The notes below the pieces were generated by a model that saw only the letters and a list, made by a program, of their open reading frames with translations, was not told the DNA's origin and ran no database searches. A stretch of DNA of 12,600 nucleotides, taken from Cytophagales bacterium (GTDB lineage: Bacteria > Bacteroidota > Bacteroidia > Cytophagales > Cyclobacteriaceae). Of the stretch, positions 6,224 to 12,600 are shown one piece after another (positions within the stretch are counted from its first letter, which is position 1; each line of letters opens with the position of its first letter). The position numbers were made by a program, and so were the translations under genes. The DNA lies in NCBI GenBank assembly GCA_003541895.1, contig DPLR01000633.1, positions 1-12,600 on the forward strand. Reading direction: 5' to 3'.

Positions 6224-9148
6224 TTAAAAGTTAAGGATGAACTCTTGCAAATTTTTATTACGATCTAGCTGGAGTTTTTTCCGTAGCCGATACCGACTTA
6301 TTTCCACACCGCGAATGGAGATATTTAAGAGTTGTGCCATTTCTTTAGTGGAAAGATTCATGCGCAAATACGCACTTAATTTTAGCTCTTGATTACTCAA
6401 GGAAGGAAACTGATTTTTCAAACGCTTAGAAAAATCGCCATGAACACGATCAAAATGGAATAAAAATTTTTCCCAATCAGCATCGGATGACATGTGACTT
6501 TCGATCGACTTTGAGATTTGCTCCAATTGCTTTTTGAGCTGATCGGTTGAACTGATGGTAATGATTTCGCCAATCTCTTTTTTTATGCCTGATATAAATT
6601 CATTTTTATTGAGCAGGTGCATGGTAGAAGTGGCTAGCTCATTGTTTTTGTGTGAAAGCTCTGATTCCAATTTTTCTTGGCGCAACCGCATAATCTCTTC
6701 CTGCGATTGGTTTACAATCTCTTTGATCTCGATTTGCTTTCGGTTGAGTTCTTTCTTTTGCTTTAACGCCATCATTTTTTGAGCCTTCTGATATTTCTTA
6801 TCTAAAGAATAAAAGGCAACTGAAAATAACCCTATACCAGCGGCACCGTAAAGGATGTAAGCATAGATTGATCTATACCACGGTGGTCGAATTACAAATT
6901 CATAAAGTACCTCAGGGCTGATATCTCCGTTAATACTTTTGGCACGAACATGAAAAGCATACTTGTTCTCTTTTAAGTTGGTGTATTCTTTTTGCGTTTG
7001 CGCACTCCAATCAGACCACGTTTTTTCGAAAGGATAAAGATAATATTGGTATTCAACACCATCTTGATAAAGTGTGGCTGCGTATGTAAAATCCAAAGAA
7101 TTATTTTGGTAAGATAAAGAGGGGCGCTCTTCCATCGGTTGCACTTCAACAATGGAATCGTTTCTAAAATAATTTCCAAAGAAGAATAGCGAATCACGGC
7201 TGTGTGTTGTGGCTACACTTCTGATGTGCGTTTTAAAACTGATCTTTCTTTCATTATTAACCTTAGGATTAAATTGAATGAATCCGTCTTTAGCACCAAA
7301 GAGAACTTCGTTATTGTCGAGGATAGTTATGCTATGAAGATCATCGTTTAAAAATCCACGAAGGCGGTTCAATGAGCTTCCCTCTAGTTCGTAGGTATCC
7401 GAACCAGTCTTTCGCAGAAGCCCAATCTTTTCCTTTCCTACAAAATAAATATTGCCGATGGCATCTTCCTGGATATACCAGATTTGAACATCGCGCCCAA
7501 AAAGTTTGGTGAATAAATTGTCATGTACAAAAGAGTCAGTTTCCAGTTGATAGCGAAATACTCCGTATTCAGACGTAAACAGCAAGTCACCATTTACCTT
7601 AAATACGTTGATGAGTTTACTGGTGGGAAATCCTTTATTTACTCCATAGTAACTAACCTGAAGTATGCTGTCGGCATTTTCGTTGAGTTTAATCTTAAAG
7701 GCTCCTTTGTACACATGCGTTACCCATACGCTGCCATTGTCTCCTTCTGCCATCACCCGAGAAGATTCATTAAAGCCATCAAGTTTTTTTTCAAACTTCC
7801 AGCCCTTTGATGATTTAGAATAAAGTTGAAGACCTGTATACGTTCCTTCCAAAAGTTTAGAAGTCTTTTTATTCAGTACTGCAAATATCCATGATCCTTG
7901 GGTAGGAGAGATACGCATTGCTTCATTGTCCTTTATTTCATACGCGCCATTGTGATGTCCCATCAGTAGCTGACCATTGTATTGGCCGATGTGATAGACC
8001 TGACCACTTGTGTTTTTTACAGGAACAAAATTATCAGCGAGGTTTACTGACTTGCTGTAGAGCCCCGTGTTCGTTCCAAGATAAAGACGATCATCCGACT
8101 TGAAAGCAGAATACCCAGTGCCGGGTAATCCGATCTCCTCATTGATAAACGTAAATGGAGAACTCATCTCCACCATAGATAAACCGTTGTTTTGGCCCAG
8201 CCACAAGTTGTTTTGATTGTCTTCATAGATACATAAAATCGTTCGGCTGCTAAGACCACGACCCAGAGTTAAATCGAAAATAATTTCACCTTTCGGGCTG
8301 ACAATAATGAGACCTTTATTCTGTGTGCCGATAGCAAAGTTTCCGTTGTGAAGTTGCAGCATACAGTTTACGTTGGCTGCAATCAGTTCAGGCTGTAGTT
8401 GCTCAAACCACGCAAGCACTTTGTCTTCTGTAAATCGAAAAACTCCCTTTTGAAAAGTGGAGATGATCAGTTGATTATTTGGATAGGGTACAATTGATGA
8501 GATATTATTTGAGGCGAAAAAAATTCCCTTGGGTAAAGGCTTAATTACTTTTTCCTCTAGAACAGAAAGCCCAACATTTTGGCAAAATAGATACAGCTTC
8601 CCTTTGATATAAAAAGAAAGGTTAATCTTAAAAGGGGATTCAATTACATCAATTCTCTTTTTCTCATAAATAAAAATCTTTGCTGCAGTACAGAAGTAAA
8701 CACGATCATTTTCAATAAATACATTCCAGGTGTCGTCAAAATTTCGTTGCTCTGGTTGAAGGCTATCCGCAAGCGATGTATAGACCAATTGCCCTGAGCG
8801 ATTTGGAAAAAAATAGCCAAAATCACTTTGGCAGCCAACAAATATTTTTCCCTTCTTATCGATAGCCAGCGACCTTACTTTGGTGCCATTTTTTACTCCG
8901 TAGGCTTTCCATGAAACGCCATCAAACTCAAGCAACCCATGATTGTTGGCTACATATACGAGCCCATTTTTGCCTTGCACGATTCCCCAGTTTTGAATTC
9001 CTGCTTTGTAATCCTGATTGCGAAAGCTTTTTACAAATGGCAGACCAGTAAGGCTATTTTGTCCAAGACTGAAGTGTGCATTAAAAATGCCCAAGGATAT
9101 CAACCAAATAAAGGGTGAATGTCTTATTAGAGATAGTAAATTTTTCAA
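6224..9148 (-). CDS. Membrane-spanning one-component regulator: propeller sensor, Y_Y_Y domain, LuxR-type HTH
   Basis: About 974 residues. An export signal (MKNLLSLIRHS, then FIWLISLGIFNAHFSLGQ) precedes a large periplasmic region of two-component-regulator propeller repeats; examples are NWGIVQGKNGLVYVANNHGL and ILCIYEDNQNNLWLGQNNGL. A triple-tyrosine Y_Y_Y domain spans roughly 676-754, a single membrane helix 761-780 (IYAYILYGAAGIGLFSVAFY), and a charged coiled coil 781-845. The C-terminal helix-turn-helix at about 917-970 carries STKEMAQLLNIS then VEISRYRLRKKL, the LuxR/GerE recognition pattern. There is no histidine kinase, receiver or AraC domain, so ligand binding outside should act directly on DNA inside. 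No in-frame ATG exists near the start. TTG at 9148 gives a clean signal peptide; TTG at 9199 adds 17 residues and is the alternative. It heads a three-gene operon divergent from susC, which it probably controls. Confidence 0.85.
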   Translation of the reverse strand: MKNLLSLIRHSPFIWLISLGIFNAHFSLGQNSLTGLPFVKSFRNQDYKAGIQNWGIVQGKNGLVYVANNHGLLEFDGVSWKAYGVKNGTKVRSLAIDKKGKIFVGCQSDFGYFFPNRSGQLVYTSLADSLQPEQRNFDDTWNVFIENDRVYFCTAAKIFIYEKKRIDVIESPFKINLSFYIKGKLYLFCQNVGLSVLEEKVIKPLPKGIFFASNNISSIVPYPNNQLIISTFQKGVFRFTEDKVLAWFEQLQPELIAANVNCMLQLHNGNFAIGTQNKGLIIVSPKGEIIFDLTLGRGLSSRTILCIYEDNQNNLWLGQNNGLSMVEMSSPFTFINEEIGLPGTGYSAFKSDDRLYLGTNTGLYSKSVNLADNFVPVKNTSGQVYHIGQYNGQLLMGHHNGAYEIKDNEAMRISPTQGSWIFAVLNKKTSKLLEGTYTGLQLYSKSSKGWKFEKKLDGFNESSRVMAEGDNGSVWVTHVYKGAFKIKLNENADSILQVSYYGVNKGFPTSKLINVFKVNGDLLFTSEYGVFRYQLETDSFVHDNLFTKLFGRDVQIWYIQEDAIGNIYFVGKEKIGLLRKTGSDTYELEGSSLNRLRGFLNDDLHSITILDNNEVLFGAKDGFIQFNPKVNNERKISFKTHIRSVATTHSRDSLFFFGNYFRNDSIVEVQPMEERPSLSYQNNSLDFTYAATLYQDGVEYQYYLYPFEKTWSDWSAQTQKEYTNLKENKYAFHVRAKSINGDISPEVLYEFVIRPPWYRSIYAYILYGAAGIGLFSVAFYSLDKKYQKAQKMMALKQKKELNRKQIEIKEIVNQSQEEIMRLRQEKLESELSHKNNELATSTMHLLNKNEFISGIKKEIGEIITISSTDQLKKQLEQISKSIESHMSSDADWEKFLFHFDRVHGDFSKRLKNQFPSLSNQELKLSAYLRMNLSTKEMAQLLNISIRGVEISRYRLRKKLQLDRNKNLQEFILNF

Positions 9149-9186
9149 TTGAGAAAATGGATTTAAGGTATAGGTATAAAAAAACG

Positions 9187-9253
9187 GCCTAAAATCCAAT
9201 AAATTAAGTGCTCAGGGTACTATGATGTATTTTTGATGTAGTGCTTTTTAGGC
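9187..9253. repeat. Perfect 8-base inverted repeat in the divergent control region
   Basis: GCCTAAAA at 9187-9194 and its exact reverse complement TTTTAGGC at 9246-9253 flank 51 bases that include two of the three GATGTA boxes. It could be a looping or dimeric binding site for the divergent regulator, or chance. The left arm lies inside the regulator gene only if the upstream TTG (9199) is the true start. Confidence 0.25.
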
Positions 9254-9262
9254 TTAGATGTA
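9224..9262 (+). promoter_or_regulatory. Three phased GATGTA boxes between the regulator and susC
   Basis: GATGTA occurs at 9224-9229, 9235-9240 and 9257-9262, start-to-start spacings 11 and 22 bases, so all three lie on nearly the same face of the helix. The first and third extend to a shared GATGTATTnTT. They sit just upstream of the candidate susC promoter, where activator sites would be expected, and between a LuxR-type regulator gene and its likely target. Function is inferred only from position and spacing. Confidence 0.4.
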
Positions 9263-9282
9263 TTCTTGAAGTGGCTGTAAAA

Positions 9283-9313
9283 TTGTGAGGCTCCAACTAT
9301 AAATCAACTTTTG
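9283..9313 (+). promoter_or_regulatory. Candidate susC promoter
   Basis: TTG at 9283-9285, 20 bases, then AACTTTTG at 9306-9313, which matches the Bacteroidota -7 consensus TAnnTTTG apart from A for T at its first base. It would start transcription near 9320 and give a leader of about 40 bases before the ATG at 9363. It lies directly downstream of the GATGTA boxes and upstream of the LacI-type palindrome. Confidence 0.3.
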
Positions 9314-9323
9314 TGCGAGCAAA

Positions 9324-9337
9324 TGGAAACGTTTGCT
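9324..9337. promoter_or_regulatory. LacI-family-type operator-like pseudo-palindrome
   Basis: TGGAAACGTTTGCT has the central CG and AAACGTTT core (9327-9334) characteristic of LacI/GalR-family operators (TGnAAACGTTTnCA); only the final base departs from that pattern, and five of seven base pairs are symmetric. It ends 25 bases before the susC ATG and just after the candidate transcription start, a repressor position. No LacI-type gene lies in this window. Confidence 0.35.
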
Positions 9338-9362
9338 GTAAAAATTACAAAACAAACAGTTG

Positions 9363-12300
9363 ATGAAAAAGGAATCCATAATCACCGTTGTTCTTTTCAC
9401 TTTTTTAATTAGCCTCGGCTTCAAAAGTTTTTCGCAAGTAGAGGTTTCAGGTGTTGTTAGAGAATCTTCTGGTGTTCTACCTGGGGTAAACATTCAGTTG
9501 AAAGGAACGGCTCAAGGCACCGTAACGGATACCAATGGTCTTTATAAGTTAACGGGTGTGCCCTCAGACGGTGTGCTCGTGTTTAGCTTTGTTGGGTATG
9601 CCACGCAAGAGATTCAAGTAGGAGGTAGGTCAACCATTGATGTTACACTTATCGCAGAGGTTACATCCTTGAACGAGGTTGTTGTAGTTGGTTATGGGGT
9701 TCAGAAAAAAAGTGTCGTTACATCGCCAATTAGCAAAGTAGATTCAAAAGATCTAGCTGGTTTTAGTGTGCCTCGGGTTGATCAGATGCTGCAAGGTCAA
9801 ATGGCTGGTGTTACCATTAAAAGTTCTTCGGGTCAGCCTGGCTCTGGGTTAAATATTTTTATTCGTGGTGTTGGTACCAATGGCGACAATAGCCCGCTGA
9901 TCATCATTGACGGTTTAGTTACCAACGATGGAATCCTCTCTGCTCTGAATCCAGCAGACATTCAGTCGGTAGAAGTTTTGAAAGACGGATCGGCCGCAGC
10001 GATTTACGGAGCACGCAGTGCCAATGGTGTAATCTTGATTACCACCAAGAAAGCAAAAGATGGCAAAGCAACATTTACGTACAACGGAAGTTATGGAATT
10101 CAACAGCCTTGGCGTACTCCTAAGATGTTGAATTCATCGGAGTATGTTTCTCTCATTCAAGAGAAATATGCCAATGGTGGTTCTCCGTTACCAACCAATT
10201 TTCCAGATCAGAATTCGATTCAGAATAACACCAATTGGATGAAGGCTATCTTTCAGTCTTCGGCAACTCAATCGCACCAACTATCAGTATCAAAGGGAAC
10301 CGATGCTGGAAGTTTTCTGGCCTCGTTTTCTTATTACGATCAAAAAGGTGTTATCGCACCAGAGAAATCTAACCTGAAGCGCATCACAGCTCGTGTCAAT
10401 TCAGAACAGAAGATTAACAACTTCTTGTCATTCGGAGAAAATCTCTTTGTGATGCACCTCGAGAAAAATAGCATCCCAGAGAATTCGGAATTTGGTACAC
10501 CCATAGCCGATGCTTTAGTCTACGATCCAACGACTGCGATCTATGATAAAAACGCTGAGTACGGTTTTGCGCAGTCGCCTTTTGTGCAGAAAGAATACAT
10601 CAATCCTTTAAGTAGAATATTTATTAGCAATCGCACGGATTACCAAGATGAAGTTACAGGCAACCTTTACTTCAAGGTTACTCCCATTAAAAATTTGGTT
10701 TTTAAAACTGACCTGGGTGTGGATTATAGCTTTTATACAGGTAACGGATTTAGTCCATCCTATCATTTCACACCTGCCTTCTTTAACACCATCAACGACA
10801 TCTACCAATACGAAACAAAAGCACGCAGATGGCAATGGGAGAATTACGCAACCTATAGTCGCTCGTTTGGTAAGCATAGTGCAGAGGCAACATTCGGTAC
10901 TACAGCACAAGTGAGATATGATGGTACATCGTTTTCTGGTTCATCTTCTGGTGTGCAGCAAGAAGTTCAGTTGAATCCTAATTTTTGGTATATCACCGGA
11001 ACACCCGACTCACTTCAACGTTCAGCGAGTTCAAGTATTGAAAAGAAAGCATTGCAAAGTTTCTTTGGAAGAATCAACTACAACTACGATGAAAAATATT
11101 TATTGACGGTTAGCCTTCGTAGAGATGGTAGTTCACAGTTTGGTGCTAACTATCGGTACGGTTTATTCCCAGCAGGCTCGGTCGGATGGGTCATTTCACG
11201 CGAAAAATTTTGGCCACAATCAGCCGTAACGTTCGCCAAACTCCGTGCAAGCTATGGCGTGAATGGAAATGATAGAATAGGAACTCTGGCGTATGCTTCC
11301 ACAATTGAAAGAACAGGGATCTATCCGTTCGGAAAGCCAGGCAATCAAACTATATATAACGGTTTGTCTTCAAGCTATTCAGCAAACCCCAACATCAGGT
11401 GGGAGCAGAGTAAACAATTGGACATAGGTTTAGAAGCTGGACTATGGAACGACAAGCTCGTAGTTGAATTGGATTATTATGTAAAGACAACTTCAGGATT
11501 GCTGATGGCATCTACTGTGCCTGATTACATCGGTACGAATGCGCCAACTGCCAACGTTGGTGAAGTGGTGAATAAAGGGTGGGAGATTGATGCGAAATAT
11601 CGCACTTCGCTGGGGCCAGTTAAAATGCAATTTAAACTCAGCGGTGCTACGTTGAATAACAAAGTAACAGTAGTAAATGCAGATGGGTACATTGATGGAT
11701 ACACTTGGCCCATTCGAAATACGGTAATCACCCGAATGGAAGTGGGACAACCTATCGGGTTCTTCCGTGGGTATAAAACGAATGGCATATTCAAAAACAC
11801 CGATGATGTCTTTGCTTACATCAATTCAAATGGAGATCCCATTCAACCCAAAGCGAAGCCTGGCGATTTAAAATTTGTTGATGCCAATCACGATGGAGTC
11901 ATTGATAGCAAAGACATCGTAAATATTGGTAAGCCCTGGCCTGATTTAACCATTGGCTTTAATGCCAATTTCAATTACAAACAATTTGATTTACGAATGT
12001 TGTTTGCGGGTAGCTTCGGTAACCAAATCTATCGATCGTACGAGCGGCAAGATGTGCCTAACAATAATTACCAAAGACAATGGTTAGACCGTTGGACTCC
12101 GACCAATACCAATGGAAAGTATCCGCGGTTAACGACCAATGACACCAACAACAATACACGCGCTTCTGATTTCTATGTAGAGAGTGCCTCTTACCTCAGG
12201 TTGAGAAATATTCAATTGGGCTATACGCTTCCAACTGCCTTGATGAATAAAGTAAATATCTCTCAGTTTAGAGTTTACGTTTCATTTGATAATCTCCTCA

Positions 12301-12428
12301 CGTTTACCAAATACACTGGCTTTGATCCTGAGATAGGAACATCAGGTTGGATATTAGACACTGGCATTGACAAGGGTTTCTATCCACAACTCAGAACAGT
12401 TTCTTTCGGAGCTAATCTTTCATTTTAA
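9363..12428 (+). CDS. SusC/RagA-type TonB-dependent outer-membrane receptor
   Basis: 1021 residues. A Sec signal (cleavage probably after Ser24, before Gln25) is followed by a carboxypeptidase-D-regulatory-like beta domain (about 26-100) with GVNIQLKGTAQGTVTDTNG, then the SusC signature LNEVVVVGYG at 103-112. The plug domain follows to about 225, with PLIIIDG at 178-184 and SVEVLKDGSAAAIYGARSAN, and then a 22-strand-type barrel to the C-terminus. D840-x-N842-x-D844-G-V-x-D848-x-x-D851 forms an EF-hand-like calcium-binding loop common near the end of SusC barrels. No STN domain precedes the plug, so control by an anti-sigma/ECF pair is not suggested. With SusD it imports oligomeric nutrients using TonB energy. 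The ATG at 9363 (MKKESIITV) is preferred over the TTG one codon earlier. The SusD gene starts 12 bases downstream. Confidence 0.96.
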   Translation: MKKESIITVVLFTFLISLGFKSFSQVEVSGVVRESSGVLPGVNIQLKGTAQGTVTDTNGLYKLTGVPSDGVLVFSFVGYATQEIQVGGRSTIDVTLIAEVTSLNEVVVVGYGVQKKSVVTSPISKVDSKDLAGFSVPRVDQMLQGQMAGVTIKSSSGQPGSGLNIFIRGVGTNGDNSPLIIIDGLVTNDGILSALNPADIQSVEVLKDGSAAAIYGARSANGVILITTKKAKDGKATFTYNGSYGIQQPWRTPKMLNSSEYVSLIQEKYANGGSPLPTNFPDQNSIQNNTNWMKAIFQSSATQSHQLSVSKGTDAGSFLASFSYYDQKGVIAPEKSNLKRITARVNSEQKINNFLSFGENLFVMHLEKNSIPENSEFGTPIADALVYDPTTAIYDKNAEYGFAQSPFVQKEYINPLSRIFISNRTDYQDEVTGNLYFKVTPIKNLVFKTDLGVDYSFYTGNGFSPSYHFTPAFFNTINDIYQYETKARRWQWENYATYSRSFGKHSAEATFGTTAQVRYDGTSFSGSSSGVQQEVQLNPNFWYITGTPDSLQRSASSSIEKKALQSFFGRINYNYDEKYLLTVSLRRDGSSQFGANYRYGLFPAGSVGWVISREKFWPQSAVTFAKLRASYGVNGNDRIGTLAYASTIERTGIYPFGKPGNQTIYNGLSSSYSANPNIRWEQSKQLDIGLEAGLWNDKLVVELDYYVKTTSGLLMASTVPDYIGTNAPTANVGEVVNKGWEIDAKYRTSLGPVKMQFKLSGATLNNKVTVVNADGYIDGYTWPIRNTVITRMEVGQPIGFFRGYKTNGIFKNTDDVFAYINSNGDPIQPKAKPGDLKFVDANHDGVIDSKDIVNIGKPWPDLTIGFNANFNYKQFDLRMLFAGSFGNQIYRSYERQDVPNNNYQRQWLDRWTPTNTNGKYPRLTTNDTNNNTRASDFYVESASYLRLRNIQLGYTLPTALMNKVNISQFRVYVSFDNLLTFTKYTGFDPEIGTSGWILDTGIDKGFYPQLRTVSFGANLSF

Positions 12429-12440
12429 AAATCAGAACTA

Positions 12441-12600
12441 ATGAAATCGTTAAAATCATTTCCGTTCGTTTTTTTATTTCTCTTTAGTTGTAAAGGTTTC
12501 TTAGAGGTTGAACCTCAGAATAAATATTTTCAATCCAACTTTTACGAAACTGAAAATCAAGTTTTCGAAGGATTGGTGGCCGCCTACAGCCCGCTGAAGT
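12441..12600 (+). CDS. SusD/RagB-type nutrient-binding lipoprotein (5' part only)
   Basis: The frame opens at ATG 12441, 12 bases after the SusC stop, and runs off the right edge after 53 codons. The start MKSLKSFPFVFLFLFSC is a lipoprotein signal with the lipid-accepting Cys17 (L-F-S-C). It is followed by the characteristic SusD opening FLEVEPQNKYFQSNF and a helix beginning YETENQVFEGLVAAYSPLK, which corresponds to the first TPR-like helix pair of the family (the usual pattern is D-x-x-P, a short loop, then a helix with AxxxLxxAY). SusD sits as a surface lid on SusC and captures substrate. Only the first tenth of the protein is visible, so substrate class cannot be judged. Co-transcription with susC is nearly certain given the spacing. 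Confidence 0.9.
   Translation, partial: MKSLKSFPFVFLFLFSCKGFLEVEPQNKYFQSNFYETENQVFEGLVAAYSPLK

Noticed and set aside
9360..9362. TTG codon as the susC start
   Set aside because: The ATG directly after it (9363) gives a standard MKK signal-peptide start, so the TTG is an artefact of allowing alternative starts.
10608..10914. Opposed open frames on both strands inside susC
   Set aside because: Both are out of frame with a continuous, fully conserved SusC barrel and encode no recognisable protein.
11493..11800. Two overlapping minus-strand open frames inside susC
   Set aside because: They overlap each other in different frames and lie antisense to conserved barrel sequence; neither has a plausible product.
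1..12600. Phage-defence system, CRISPR array, transposon or tRNA
   Set aside because: No spaced identical repeats, transposase or integrase motifs, terminal inverted repeats or tRNA cloverleaf arms were found; all genes fit metabolic or transport families.

Overview
The window reads as a chromosomal segment of a Bacteroidota bacterium, probably a Cytophagales-type or similar environmental lineage. The signs are an adjacent SusC/SusD pair, a periplasmic-propeller/triple-tyrosine transcription regulator, several Bacteroidota-style lipoprotein and SLAQ-type signal peptides, very AT-rich leaders, mostly poor Shine-Dalgarno sequences and moderate GC. No RNA gene, insertion sequence, CRISPR array, integrase or attachment site is visible. 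There is no gene-free stretch over 300 bases; the largest gap is the divergent control region around 9149-9362.

Region 1 (1-834, + strand): the tail of a helical, TPR-like protein overlaps by four bases (ATGA) a Nudix hydrolase of the coenzyme A diphosphatase type. Region 2 (958-4560, + strand): four genes encode a lipoprotein proline-iminopeptidase-like alpha/beta hydrolase, a small YciI-family protein, a secreted DUF1349 (concanavalin-like) protein and a lipoprotein ADP-ribosylglycohydrolase-family enzyme. Three of the four products carry export signals, so this looks like a cell-envelope degradation or scavenging set, although shared transcription of all four is not proven.

Region 3 (4582-9199, - strand): a tight three-gene operon, converging on region 2. 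In transcription order it encodes a large membrane-spanning one-component regulator (propeller sensor, Y_Y_Y domain, one transmembrane helix, coiled coil, LuxR-type helix-turn-helix), an exported oxidoreductase-molybdopterin-like domain with no cysteine, and a PLP aminotransferase. Gaps are 10 and 12 bases. Region 4 (9363-12600, + strand), divergent from the regulator: a complete SusC-type TonB-dependent receptor and the first 53 codons of its SusD partner.

The simplest reading of regions 3 and 4 is a nutrient-uptake locus. The regulator's periplasmic propeller senses a ligand, its cytoplasmic DNA-binding domain acts on the shared intergenic region, and SusCD imports the substrate. That intergenic region holds three GATGTA boxes spaced 11 and 22 bases apart and a LacI-type pseudo-palindrome just before susC. 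The aminotransferase in the regulator operon hints that the substrate may be nitrogen-containing, but this is inference. The known families are recognisable; what is unusual is the combination of the direct membrane-to-DNA regulator, the cysteine-free cofactor-fold protein and the aminotransferase.
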